Assembly (NCBI GenBank): GCA_965240365.1
Contig: OZ251218.1
Coordinates: 3,100,001-3,164,000, forward strand
From: G965240365 sp965240365
GTDB taxonomy: Bacteria; Pseudomonadota; Gammaproteobacteria; Eutrophobiales; Eutrophobiaceae
Direction: 5' to 3'
Length of the DNA stretch: 64,000 nt
Shown: positions 27,816 through 36,394 of the stretch, one piece after another
Numbering within the stretch: the stretch's first letter is position 1
Layout: every line of letters starts with the position of its first letter
The notes under the pieces: model-generated
Database searches by the model: none
Told to the model about the DNA's origin: nothing
What the model saw: only the letters and a program-made list of their open reading frames with translations
Position numbers and translations under genes: made by a program

Positions 27816-28781
27816 ATGTACTCAAGGATAACAGGGGTCGGTTCCTGTCTGCCCGGGCGTGTCGTCACCAATGCGGAACTGGAACAAAGGGTTGACACCA
27901 CGGATGCCTGGATTCGGGCGCGCACCGGCATCGCGCAGCGACATGTGGCAGACACCGATGAAACCACCTGCGATCTGGCCGAACCCGCTGCCCGCGCGGC
28001 GCTGGCCGCCTCGGGCCGGGCCGCCGCCGAGATCGACCTGATCGTGCTGGCGACCACCACCCCCGATGTGATCTTTCCGAGCACCGCCTGCCTGCTGCAA
28101 CAGCGGCTCGGCATCCACGGCTGCCCGGCCTTCGATATTCAGGCCGTGTGCGCGGGGTTTATCTATGCCCTGAGCGTGGTTGATCAATTTATTAAAAGCG
28201 GCGGCGCAAAATGCGCGCTGGTGGTCGGGGCCGAGACCATGACGCGCCTGCTCGACTGGACGGACCGGAATACCTGCGTATTATTCGGCGACGGGGCCGG
28301 GGCCGTTGTGGTTGAAGCCGATAATAAACCGGGTATGCTCTCGACGCATATTCATGCCGATGGCCGCTATCAGCAATTATTGAATGTGCCGGCCGGTATT
28401 TCCTCAAATTACGACCGGGTCAAGGCAGGCCGGGCGTTTATCACCATGCAGGGCAACGAGGTGTTCAAGGTCGCGGTCAATACCCTGGGCCGTATCGTGG
28501 ATGAAACACTGGCGGCAAATGCCATGTGCAAGGAAGATATAGACTGGCTGGTGCCGCATCAGGCCAATATCCGCATTATCACGGCCACTGCCAAAAGACT
28601 GAATATCGGCATGGACAAAGTCGTGCTCACGATCGCTGAACACGGCAACACCTCGGCCGCATCCGTGCCGCTCGCGCTGGATGTGGCCGTGCGTGACGGA
28701 CGCATCAGGGCGGGCGACACCCTGTTGCTCGAAGCCTTCGGCGGCGGGTTTACCTGGGGTTCGGCATTGTTGAAATACTGA
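27816..28781 (+). CDS. fabH: 3-oxoacyl-ACP synthase III
   Basis: FabH condenses acetyl-CoA with malonyl-ACP to start fatty-acid chains. The 321-residue protein has the catalytic Cys-His-Asn triad in IQAVCAGFIYAL, VPHQANIRII and AEHGNTSAASVP, and ends with FGGGFTWGSALLKY. Its ATG follows the plsX stop without a gap, and the ribosome site (AGGAAG) lies within plsX. It belongs to the plsX-fabHDG-acpP-fabF cluster, which runs with short spacers. Confidence 0.97.
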   Translation: MYSRITGVGSCLPGRVVTNAELEQRVDTTDAWIRARTGIAQRHVADTDETTCDLAEPAARAALAASGRAAAEIDLIVLATTTPDVIFPSTACLLQQRLGIHGCPAFDIQAVCAGFIYALSVVDQFIKSGGAKCALVVGAETMTRLLDWTDRNTCVLFGDGAGAVVVEADNKPGMLSTHIHADGRYQQLLNVPAGISSNYDRVKAGRAFITMQGNEVFKVAVNTLGRIVDETLAANAMCKEDIDWLVPHQANIRIITATAKRLNIGMDKVVLTIAEHGNTSAASVPLALDVAVRDGRIRAGDTLLLEAFGGGFTWGSALLKY

Positions 28782-28808
28782 TGAGTAATTTAATGAAAGG
28801 CACAGGAC

Positions 28809-29738
28809 ATGGATAAGGCCGGCGATTTTGCCGTTGTCTTTCCGGGCCAGGGTTCGCAGTCTGTGGGTATGATGAAGGACCTGGCCGCAACGGAGCCCGG
28901 CGTCAGACAAACCTTTGAGCGGGCCGCCGCGGCGCTGGGCTACGATCTCTTGAAGATCGTCAATGATGGTCCCGAATCCGAGTTAAACCGCACCGAGATT
29001 ACCCAGCCCGCGCTGTTGGCCGCCGCTTATGCCAGTTGGCAATTATGCCTGGAAAAAACGGACCACAGACCGGCCGTGCTGGCCGGGCACAGCCTGGGCG
29101 AATATACCGCGCTGGTGTGCGCCGCCGTGATCGGCTTTGAAGACGCGCTGCGGCTGGTGGCGGAGCGTGGCAGGTGTATGCAGGCCGCGGCGCCGGCCGA
29201 TAGCGGCGCCATGGCCGCGATTATCGGTCTGGATGATGAGCTGGTGGACGCGATTTGCCGGGAACTGAGCGGTGAACACATCGTTTCCGCGGCCAATTAT
29301 AATTCACCGGGCCAGATCGTGGTAGCCGGCCATCGCGCGGCCGTGGACCGGGCCGTGGCCGCGGCCAGGGCGGCCGGGGCCAGACGGGCCGTGCGGCTGC
29401 CGGTCAGCGTGCCGTCCCATTGTGCGCTGATGCGGGAGGCCGCCGGCCAGTTCTCCGAGACATTAAACCAGGTAGAATTTAAGGATGCGCAAATCCCGGT
29501 GATACAAAATGTTGACGCCGAAGCCCGCACCCGCGCGGATGAGATCAAGCCGGGCTTGCTGGCCCAGCTTCATCAACCCGTGCAATGGGTCAACTGCGTC
29601 CGGGCCATGCGGGCCAGGCATATCGAACGGATCATCGAATGCGGGCCGGGCCGGGTCCTGGCCGGCCTGATCAAACGCATAGACCGCTCGATTGCCGTGC
29701 ATTCCTGCCGGGAGCAGTCTTTTTTTGGGCATTTATGA
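28809..29738 (+). CDS. fabD: Malonyl-CoA-ACP transacylase
   Basis: FabD moves malonyl from CoA to ACP. The 309-residue protein has the GQGSQSVGM start motif, the nucleophile in AGHSLGEYTALV, the conserved arginine in the following AERGRCMQ, and the catalytic histidine in VSVPSHCALM. The ATG at 28809 is preceded by AAGGCACAGGAC, with a usable ribosome site. It is 27 bases downstream of fabH and 33 bases upstream of fabG. Confidence 0.97.
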   Translation: MDKAGDFAVVFPGQGSQSVGMMKDLAATEPGVRQTFERAAAALGYDLLKIVNDGPESELNRTEITQPALLAAAYASWQLCLEKTDHRPAVLAGHSLGEYTALVCAAVIGFEDALRLVAERGRCMQAAAPADSGAMAAIIGLDDELVDAICRELSGEHIVSAANYNSPGQIVVAGHRAAVDRAVAAARAAGARRAVRLPVSVPSHCALMREAAGQFSETLNQVEFKDAQIPVIQNVDAEARTRADEIKPGLLAQLHQPVQWVNCVRAMRARHIERIIECGPGRVLAGLIKRIDRSIAVHSCREQSFFGHL

Positions 29739-29771
29739 ATTGGAAGACTATAATTTTTGCGAAGGCAAGCT

Positions 29772-30518
29772 ATGACTGACAGATTTAAACAGGATGTGGT
29801 TTTGGTAACGGGTGCGAGCCGCGGCATCGGCAAGGCGATCGCAACGCGCTTTGGCGCGGAGGGGGCCACCGTAATCGGCACGGCAACCCGCGCCGAGGGC
29901 GCGGAAAATATCACAAAAAACCTACAACAGGCCGGTTTCCGGGGCCAGGGTCTGGCGCTTGATATTTCCGACAGCGCCTCGGTAAAGGCCCTTGAAGATA
30001 AATTGCGCGAGTTGTCGTTTCCGACCATACTGGTCAATAATGCCGGGATCACCCGTGATAATCTGCTGATCCGCATGCAGGACAGCGACTGGGAGGCGGT
30101 GATCAATACCAATCTGAGCGGCCTCTATCGCCTGTGCCGCTTATGCCTGAGACCCATGCTCAAGGCGCGGGCCGGCCGGATCATTAATATCACCTCGGTG
30201 GTGGGACTGGCCGGTAACGCGGGTCAGACCAATTACGCCGCGGCCAAGGCCGGCGTGATCGGGTTTACCCGCTCGCTGGCCAAAGAAGTCGGCGCCCGCG
30301 GCATCACGGTGAACGCGGTCGCGCCGGGGTTTATCGAAACGGACATGACTGCGGGCTTGAGCGCGGCCATGCGTGAGGCCCTGCTGAAAGATATCGCCCT
30401 CGGCCGCCTCGGCCGGGTTGAGGAAATCGCCGCGGCCGTGGCCTTTTTGGCCGCTGCCGAGGCAGGCTATATCACGGGTCAGACGCTCAGCGTAAATGGC
30501 GGCCTGTATATGGGATAA
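29772..30518 (+). CDS. fabG: 3-oxoacyl-ACP reductase
   Basis: FabG is the NADPH-dependent ketoacyl reductase of fatty-acid synthesis. The 248-residue SDR has TGASRGIGKAIA, LVNNAGITRDNL, the catalytic serine in NITSVVGLAGNAG, YAAAK (Tyr and Lys), and the APGFIETDMTAGL loop. A more upstream ATG (29757) is less likely than 29772 because MTDRFKQDVVLVTG fits the family start. A 258-base gap, with a large inverted repeat, separates it from acpP. Confidence 0.96.
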   Translation: MTDRFKQDVVLVTGASRGIGKAIATRFGAEGATVIGTATRAEGAENITKNLQQAGFRGQGLALDISDSASVKALEDKLRELSFPTILVNNAGITRDNLLIRMQDSDWEAVINTNLSGLYRLCRLCLRPMLKARAGRIINITSVVGLAGNAGQTNYAAAKAGVIGFTRSLAKEVGARGITVNAVAPGFIETDMTAGLSAAMREALLKDIALGRLGRVEEIAAAVAFLAAAEAGYITGQTLSVNGGLYMG

Positions 30519-30644
30519 GCCCGCGGCGGCCCCGGCCGGAATATCATTTTTAACGGGAATATCCGGCCAGCCGGCCTGATCCGGCCGGCACAGAGACAAG
30601 TATTTACTTTAAATTTTTGCTTTAACTATTTGTTTTAATTTTTC

Positions 30645-30683
30645 TTTTAAGTAAATTCTGACTTGATCAGAATTTACTTAAAA
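30645..30683. other. Perfect 17-bp inverted repeat between fabG and acpP
   Basis: TTTTAAGTAAATTCTGA (30645-30661) and TCAGAATTTACTTAAAA (30667-30683) are perfect inverted repeats with a 5-base loop. It could terminate fabG transcription (the right arm ends in AAAA, the left begins TTTT, so termination is possible in either direction) or bind a dimeric regulator. It lies just upstream of the acpP promoter. I do not recognise the sequence as a FadR or FabR site. Confidence 0.6.
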
Positions 30684-30698
30684 AGATGCAATCTTGAG

Positions 30699-30726
30699 TT
30701 GCAAGAAGATTTGATTTCACTACACT
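30699..30726 (+). promoter_or_regulatory. Probable acpP promoter
   Basis: TTGCAA (30699-30704) and TACACT (30721-30726) are separated by 16 bases, about 50 bases before the acpP start. A separate strong acpP promoter is normal, since ACP is needed in much greater amounts than the other Fab proteins. Confidence 0.45.
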
Positions 30727-30776
30727 TAGCACACCAAATTTGGCCCGCTATGCCCTGAAGGGAGGATTTTACAATC

Positions 30777-31013
30777 ATGAGCAGTGTTGAAGAGCGCGTA
30801 AAAAAAATCGTTGTCGAACAGCTTGGCGTCAAGGAGGAAGAGGTGACTACTGAAGCCTCTTTCGTGGATGACCTGGGCGCCGATTCGCTGGATACCGTTG
30901 AACTGGTTATGGCGCTGGAAGAGGAATTCAAAACGGAAATTCCTGACGAAGAGGCTGAAAATATCACCACCGTCAGTCAGGCCATTGACTACATCAATGC
31001 CCACCTTGAGTAA
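30777..31013 (+). CDS. acpP: Acyl carrier protein
   Basis: The 78-residue acidic protein carries growing acyl chains on a 4'-phosphopantetheine attached to the serine in GADSLDTVEL. The helix pattern (VEERVKKIVVEQLGVKEEEVT, DEEAENITTVSQAIDYINAHLE) is that of AcpP. A strong GGGAGGA ribosome site precedes the ATG, and a strong terminator follows, suggesting its own abundant transcript. Confidence 0.98.
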   Translation: MSSVEERVKKIVVEQLGVKEEEVTTEASFVDDLGADSLDTVELVMALEEEFKTEIPDEEAENITTVSQAIDYINAHLE

Positions 31014-31034
31014 TACGCCAAATAAAAAACAGAC

Positions 31035-31075
31035 AGGCCGCGTTGCGAATGATCAAAACGCGGCCTTTTTCGTTT
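31035..31075 (+). terminator. Rho-independent terminator after acpP
   Basis: AGGCCGCGTT (31035-31044) pairs with AACGCGGCCT (31057-31066) as a perfect 10-bp stem with a 12-base loop, followed by TTTTCGTTTT. This is a clear intrinsic terminator that would isolate acpP from fabF or attenuate read-through. Confidence 0.85.
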
Positions 31076-31159
31076 TCCGGAATTGAAAACCCATAAACCC
31101 GCATTGTCCCGGCCGGCCTTGTCGGCCGGACTGCCCTGTTTAGACGGGCACAGGCCAAA

Positions 31160-32401
31160 GTGAGCAGGCGCCGTATCGTTGTCACCGGCCTGGGGATGAT
31201 CTCGCCCGTCGGCAATAATGTGCCTGAGGCCTGGCAGAATATTCTGGCCGGCCACAGCGGCATCGCGCGGATTGAACACTTTGATACCACGGATTTCAGC
31301 GTTCGTATCGGCGGTTCGGTCAGAAACCTGAAGCTGGATGACCATATCCCCAAAAAAGAACAGAAAAAAATGGACCCGTTCATTCACTATGGCCTCGTGG
31401 CCGGGATCCAGGCCTTTGCCGATTCCGGCCTTGAAGTGACAGAGGAAAATGCCGCGCGGATTGGCGTGGCCATCGGCTCCGGGATCGGCGGTCTGCACGG
31501 CATCGAGCGGGGCACGCGGCTGTTTGAGGCCGGCGGGCCGGGCAGGATTTCTCCATTTTATGTGCCGAGCAATATCATTAATATGATTTCCGGCCATCTG
31601 TCCATCAGATATGGCCTAAAAGGCCCCAATTTTGCGATTGTTACGGCCTGCACAACCGGCACGCACAATATAGGCGACGCCGCCCGCCTGATTGAATATG
31701 GCGATGCCGATGTCATGCTCGCGGGCGGCGCCGAAATGGCGACTTCCCGCACCGGTCTGGCCGGTTTTGCCTCGGCCCGGGCCCTGTCGCGGCGTAACGA
31801 TGAACCGGAACGGGCCAGCCGGCCCTGGGACCGGGATCGGGACGGCTTCGTACTCAGTGACGGCGCCGGGGTTATGGTGCTGGAGGAATATGAGCATGCC
31901 AAAAGACGCGGCGCGAGGGTCTATGCCGAACTGGCCGGTTACGGCATGAGCGCGGACGCCCATCACATGACGGCCCCGCCCGAAAACGGCGAGTGCGCGG
32001 CCCTGTGTATGGAAAATGCGTTGCGCAACGCGGGCCTGCGCTACGATGCCGTGGATTATATCAATGCCCACGGCACCTCCACGCCGGCCGGCGATATTGC
32101 CGAGACACGCGCGCTGAAAAGGACATTCAAAGACCGGGCGAAATCGCTGGCGATCAGTTCCACCAAATCCATGACCGGCCATCTGCTCGGCGCGGCCGGC
32201 GGGGTGGAGGCTATCTTCTCGGTCCTGGCGCTGCGTGACCAGGTCGCGCCGCCCACCATCAATCTGGATAACCCCGATCCCGCCTGTGACCTGGATTATG
32301 TGCCGCACACCGCGCGGGAACTGAAAATCGGCGCCGTCTTGTCAAACTCATTCGGCTTTGGCGGCACCAACGGCACGTTGATCTTCAAAAAAGCGGATTA
32401 A
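31160..32401 (+). CDS. fabF: 3-oxoacyl-ACP synthase II
   Basis: FabF elongates acyl chains by condensing them with malonyl-ACP. The 413-residue protein has the thiolase-fold motifs with the Cys-His-His triad: VTACTTGTHNIG, NAHGTSTPAGD, and KSMTGHLLGAAGG, and it ends with SNSFGFGGTNGTL. The start is GTG 31160 (SRRRIVVTGLGM matches the family start). The stop is 13 bases before pabC. The usual gammaproteobacterial order acpP-fabF-pabC-mltG is preserved to this point. Confidence 0.97.
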   Translation: MSRRRIVVTGLGMISPVGNNVPEAWQNILAGHSGIARIEHFDTTDFSVRIGGSVRNLKLDDHIPKKEQKKMDPFIHYGLVAGIQAFADSGLEVTEENAARIGVAIGSGIGGLHGIERGTRLFEAGGPGRISPFYVPSNIINMISGHLSIRYGLKGPNFAIVTACTTGTHNIGDAARLIEYGDADVMLAGGAEMATSRTGLAGFASARALSRRNDEPERASRPWDRDRDGFVLSDGAGVMVLEEYEHAKRRGARVYAELAGYGMSADAHHMTAPPENGECAALCMENALRNAGLRYDAVDYINAHGTSTPAGDIAETRALKRTFKDRAKSLAISSTKSMTGHLLGAAGGVEAIFSVLALRDQVAPPTINLDNPDPACDLDYVPHTARELKIGAVLSNSFGFGGTNGTLIFKKAD

Positions 32402-32414
32402 ACCGCCCCCGGCC

Positions 32415-33272
32415 ATGATCATTAACGTTCTGATCAATGGTAAGGTTCAGGATAGCCTCTCCGCGCAGGACCGGGGCCTGCAATATGGAGACGGCGTGTT
32501 TGAAACGATAGCGGTGGCGGACGCCGTTCCGCTTTGCCTTGAGGAACATTTTTGCAGGTTGCAGGAGGGTTGCGAGCGCCTGTCCATGCCGGCCCCGGCG
32601 CTGCCAGCCCTGCGCGCCGAAGTGGCGCGGGTGGCCGGCGGCAGCCCGCGGGCGGCGCTCAAGATCATCCTGACGCGCGGCGTAGGCGGGCGTGGCTATG
32701 CGGCGCCTGCCGAACCTCGGCCGAACCGCATCATCATGCGCTATCCCTGGCCCGGCTATCCGCCGGAAAACGCAACAGCGGGCGTCACGCTCCGCTTTTG
32801 CCGGCAGCGCTACGGTATCAACCCGGCGCTGGCCGGGATCAAGCACCTGAACCGGCTGGAACAAATACTGGCCCGCCACGAGTGGCAGGATCAGGCGATT
32901 GCCGAGGGATTGGTCATGGATATGGACGATAATGTCATTGAAGGCACAATGAGCAATCTTTTTATGATCAAAAATAATGAGTTGCTGACCCCGGACTTGA
33001 GCGGGTGTGGCGTCAGGGGCGTGATCCGGCAGAAAATAATTGATCTGGCCGCGCGCCTGGACCTGGCCGTACAGGAACAGACCATCCCGGCCGCGTTGTT
33101 ATACCGGGCCGATGAGCTCTTTCTGTGCAACAGCCTGATCGGCGTCTGGCCGGTGCGAAGGGTCGAAGAGCAACCCTTCAAGCCAGGCGCGATCACCGGC
33201 CGTATCCGACAGGCATTGATCGAGGAAAATGCGATTACTAACCCGGCAATTGATAATAAAGCCTCTTTATAA
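32415..33272 (+). CDS. pabC: Aminodeoxychorismate lyase
   Basis: PabC removes pyruvate from aminodeoxychorismate to give p-aminobenzoate. The 285-residue protein is a fold-type IV PLP enzyme with DRGLQYGDGVFETI at the start, the PLP lysine in LAGIKHLNRLEQIL, EGTMSNLFMIKNN and LFLCNSLIGVWPV near the end. It uses the product of the PabB made from the operon at 1.9 kb. It normally abuts mltG; here the two are separated by 5.9 kb containing an ABC transporter. Confidence 0.93.
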   Translation: MIINVLINGKVQDSLSAQDRGLQYGDGVFETIAVADAVPLCLEEHFCRLQEGCERLSMPAPALPALRAEVARVAGGSPRAALKIILTRGVGGRGYAAPAEPRPNRIIMRYPWPGYPPENATAGVTLRFCRQRYGINPALAGIKHLNRLEQILARHEWQDQAIAEGLVMDMDDNVIEGTMSNLFMIKNNELLTPDLSGCGVRGVIRQKIIDLAARLDLAVQEQTIPAALLYRADELFLCNSLIGVWPVRRVEEQPFKPGAITGRIRQALIEENAITNPAIDNKASL

Positions 33273-33372
33273 AATCTGAGTGGGTAATGCAATAATTCTG
33301 GCGTAATTGATGACCAGGACAGAACGGAGACGGCCTGCGGGCAGCAGGTAGGCCAAAATGACAACAGTTTCG

Positions 33373-33646
33373 TCATTCCAGCGAAAGCTGGAATCCACGC
33401 CTGCCGGAGGCAGGCCTGCCTGCTACAGGCAGGTAGCGGGGTGGCAGGTAACTCAGCGGGGTCGGTTGGAATGAGGTATTCAGATGGTCATTCCCGCTTA
33501 TGCGGGAATGTATTGTATCAACCACTGGATTCCAGCTTTCGCTGGAATGACGAGGGGGTGTCGTTCCGGCTTTACATCATTCAATCCACATGCGGCTTAG
33601 CCCACTCAGAACTCAAAAGAGCCAATTTAGATGAGGTGGCCCTGAA
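33373..33646. repeat. Family A, B and C repeats upstream of the peptide transporter
   Basis: The gap 33273-33725 has no gene. It holds a family A half-unit (33373-33400), a family C cluster (cctgccggaggcaggcctgcctgctacaggcagg-like, 33402-33433), a full reverse family A unit (about 33487-33555) and a family B end (tttagatgaggtggccctg, 33626-33644). The segment abuts the foreign-looking transporter operon. Confidence 0.75.
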
Positions 33647-33725
33647 TGGTATCGCTTGACGGTGGCCTCTTTGATGGTTCGGTGCTAAAATCGCGAGTCC
33701 TGTCCAACTAAGAGGAGAAAAAATC

Positions 33726-35306
33726 ATGAAGAGAATAACAGCGCTGTTGGCGTCTGTCGCTTTGATATCCACAACCGGACTGGCGAGCGCGGAAACCTTG
33801 CGGTGGGCGCGGGCCGGTGATTCGCTTACTTTGGATCCTCATGCGCAGAATGAAGGCCCAACCCACGTCGTAAGTCACCAAATGTATGAGCCGCTTGTTG
33901 TTCGTGACATAACAGGCGCCTTCGAGCCGACTCTGGCGACAGAGTGGTGGCCAAATGCCGACAATCCAAATATCTGGACCTTCAAACTGCGCAAAGGCGT
34001 CAAATTCCATGACGGCGCCGACTTCACGGCAGAAGACGTCGTCTTCAGCTTCGAGCGCGCGCAACAGCCAAACTCCGATATGAAAGAACTCATTGGTTCC
34101 ATTAAGGAAGCGCGCGCCGTGGATGATTTCACCGTCGAGATGGTGACCGATGGCCCGAACCCGATTTTGCCGAACAACCTGACCAATCTTTTCATTATGG
34201 ATAAGGGCTGGACCGAGGCAAACAACACGGTCGGCGTACAGGATTTCAAAGGCGGCGAGATTACCTTCGCGACGACCAACGCCAATGGCACCGGACCCTA
34301 CAAACTGGTCAGCCGTGAGCCTGACGTGAAAACGGTGATGGCGATCAATGAAAACTATTGGGGACACGGACAGTTCCCGATGGACGTCACGGAAATTATT
34401 TACATGCCGATCCAGAACAATGCGACCCGTGTTGCGGCGCTTCTGTCCGGCGAAGTGAATTTCCTTCAGGATGTGCCGGTTCAGGATATTGAGCGCGTAA
34501 ACTCGGTTGACGGGCTGCAGGTAAAGCAGGGTCCGGAGAACCGCGTTATCTTTTTCGGCATGAACCAGGGCGCGGATGATATCGAAGCCGATAACATCGA
34601 CGGCAAGAACCCGCTTGCTGATGTGCGTGTGCGCAAGGCCATGTCAATGGCGATCAATCGGGATGCCATTCGCAAGGTCGTCATGCGGGGACAGTCACGG
34701 CCTGCCGGCATGATTGCGCCTCCTTTCGTCAATGGCTGGACGGCTGAGATGGATGGCGAGAGCGCCACAGACGTCGAGGGCGCCAAAGCCCTGATGGCCG
34801 AAGCCGGTTACGGCGACGGCTTCTCGCTGCGACTGGATTGCCCGAATGACCGTTACATCAATGATGAAGCGATCTGTCAGGCCGCTGTCGGGATGCTGGG
34901 CCAAATCGGCATTACCGTTAACCTCAACGCGCAACCCAAGGCTCAGCACTTCCCGTTGCTCGCGAATGGCAAAACGGACTTCTACATGCTGGGCTGGAGT
35001 GTTCCGCCCTATGATTCGGAATACATCTTTAACTTCCTGGTGCATGGTCGTGAAAGTGACATCGGCACCTGGAACGGAACCGGCTTTGACAATGACGCGC
35101 TGAATGAAAAGATCGTTTCGCTTGCTTCAAACACGAATCTTGAGGCCCGCAATGCAGATATCGCGGCCATCTGGCGGGTGGTTCAGGACGAACAGCTTTA
35201 TATCCCGATCCATCACCAGGTTTTGAACTGGGGCATGGCTGAAGGTGTTGGCGTCGAGGTTGATTCTGAAAATCAGCCAAGGGCCAAATACTTCATCATG
35301 AAGTAA
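33726..35306 (+). CDS. Peptide-type ABC transporter substrate-binding protein
   Basis: The 526-residue protein starts with a Sec signal peptide (MKRITALLASVALISTTGLASA) and is a family 5 solute-binding protein of the dipeptide/oligopeptide class (SLTLDPHAQNEG, FKLRKGVKFHDGADFTAEDVV, FLQDVPVQDIERV, VRKAMSMAINRDAI). The substrate could be di- or oligopeptides, or other amine compounds; this cannot be told from sequence alone. A good AAGAGGAG ribosome site precedes the ATG. Two permeases and a fused ATPase follow in the same direction. The operon interrupts the pabC-mltG pair. Its use of Phe TTC and Lys AAG looks heavier than in the neighbouring genes by eye. Confidence 0.88.
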   Translation: MKRITALLASVALISTTGLASAETLRWARAGDSLTLDPHAQNEGPTHVVSHQMYEPLVVRDITGAFEPTLATEWWPNADNPNIWTFKLRKGVKFHDGADFTAEDVVFSFERAQQPNSDMKELIGSIKEARAVDDFTVEMVTDGPNPILPNNLTNLFIMDKGWTEANNTVGVQDFKGGEITFATTNANGTGPYKLVSREPDVKTVMAINENYWGHGQFPMDVTEIIYMPIQNNATRVAALLSGEVNFLQDVPVQDIERVNSVDGLQVKQGPENRVIFFGMNQGADDIEADNIDGKNPLADVRVRKAMSMAINRDAIRKVVMRGQSRPAGMIAPPFVNGWTAEMDGESATDVEGAKALMAEAGYGDGFSLRLDCPNDRYINDEAICQAAVGMLGQIGITVNLNAQPKAQHFPLLANGKTDFYMLGWSVPPYDSEYIFNFLVHGRESDIGTWNGTGFDNDALNEKIVSLASNTNLEARNADIAAIWRVVQDEQLYIPIHHQVLNWGMAEGVGVEVDSENQPRAKYFIMK

Positions 35307-35349
35307 GCGGTTTAGCCAAACCCGGCAGTGTCAGGGATTGATGCCTCTG

Positions 35350-35373
35350 TGCCCGGCGCTCAGGCTCCGGGCA
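35350..35373 (+). terminator. Hairpin between the binding protein and permease genes
   Basis: TGCCCGG (35350-35356) and CCGGGCA (35367-35373) form a 7-bp stem with a 10-base loop, followed by tttatctgta. It could partly terminate or protect the transcript so that the binding protein is made in excess, common in ABC operons. Confidence 0.35.
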
Positions 35374-35425
35374 TTTATCTGTACCCTTTTCACCCTTAAA
35401 AGCGATCAAAGGGGCACTGGCTTAT

Positions 35426-36394
35426 ATGTTGACATTTGTGCTGCGACGCGTTTTTCAATCCGTATTGGTTTTGCTTGTGGTTGGGCTCGTTGCTTTTTCC
35501 ATGTTCCGCTTCGTCGGTGACCCGATTGAAAATATGCTCGGTCCGGAACGGACGATAGAGGATATAGAACGCCTGCGAGGCGAGCTTGGACTGGATCAAC
35601 CGTTCCCTTTTCAATATTACAAATTCCTGCAAGGCGCCGCGCGGGGAAATCTGGGCGTAAGCTATCGTCAGGGGCGGGAAGTTTCCGAGATTATTCTGGA
35701 ACGCGCCCCGGCAACAATTGAGCTTGCTCTTGTCTCTGCCTTGCTGGCCATTGTTCTGGGCATCGCGCTTGGCGTTTACACGGCAATCCGCCGTGATGGA
35801 TTGCTGGCCAATTTCATCATGTCTGCTTCGCTGATCGGGGTCTCGCTTCCCCCATTTCTGATCGGTATTTTGCTGATCTATCTGTTTTCGGTTGAAATGA
35901 GCCTACTGCCCAGTTTTGGCAGAGGCGAGGTTGTAGATCTGGGCTGGTGGACAACCGGTCTTTTGACGGTCAGCGGACTGAAATCCCTGATCCTGCCGGC
36001 GATCACGCTTGGCCTGTATCAGATGACACTGATCATGCGGCTTGTGCGCTCTGAAATGCTCGAAGTGCTGCGGGCAGACTATATCCGCTTTGCCCGTGCC
36101 CGGGGCTTTGGAGAGCGCAAGATCAATTTCCGCTATGCGCTGAAAAACACAATGATCCCGGTCATCACCATTATAGGCTTGCAGCTTGGGGCCGTTATTG
36201 CCTTTTCGATCATCACGGAAACGGTCTTCCAGTGGCCCGGCATGGGGCTGCTGTTCGTGAATTCAATCCAGTTTGTCGATATTCCCGTGATGGCGGCTTA
36301 CCTCATGCTGGTTTCGGTCATGTTTGTCGGGATTAATTTAATCGTGGATTTGTTCTATGCCTTCATTGACCCGCGCATGAGGGTGGCAAGCTGA
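35426..36394 (+). CDS. Peptide-type ABC transporter permease (DppB-like)
   Basis: The 322-residue membrane protein begins with a transmembrane segment (MLTFVLRRVFQSVLVLLVVGLVAFSMFRFVG) and carries the dipeptide-transport permease pattern (VGDPIENMLGPERTIEDIERLRGELGLDQP). Several further membrane helices follow, with the cytoplasmic EAA-like loop (EMLEVLRADYIRFARARGFGERK) that contacts the ATPase. The second permease starts at its stop (TGATG). Together with the binding protein and ATPase it forms a peptide-type importer. Confidence 0.92.
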   Translation: MLTFVLRRVFQSVLVLLVVGLVAFSMFRFVGDPIENMLGPERTIEDIERLRGELGLDQPFPFQYYKFLQGAARGNLGVSYRQGREVSEIILERAPATIELALVSALLAIVLGIALGVYTAIRRDGLLANFIMSASLIGVSLPPFLIGILLIYLFSVEMSLLPSFGRGEVVDLGWWTTGLLTVSGLKSLILPAITLGLYQMTLIMRLVRSEMLEVLRADYIRFARARGFGERKINFRYALKNTMIPVITIIGLQLGAVIAFSIITETVFQWPGMGLLFVNSIQFVDIPVMAAYLMLVSVMFVGINLIVDLFYAFIDPRMRVAS

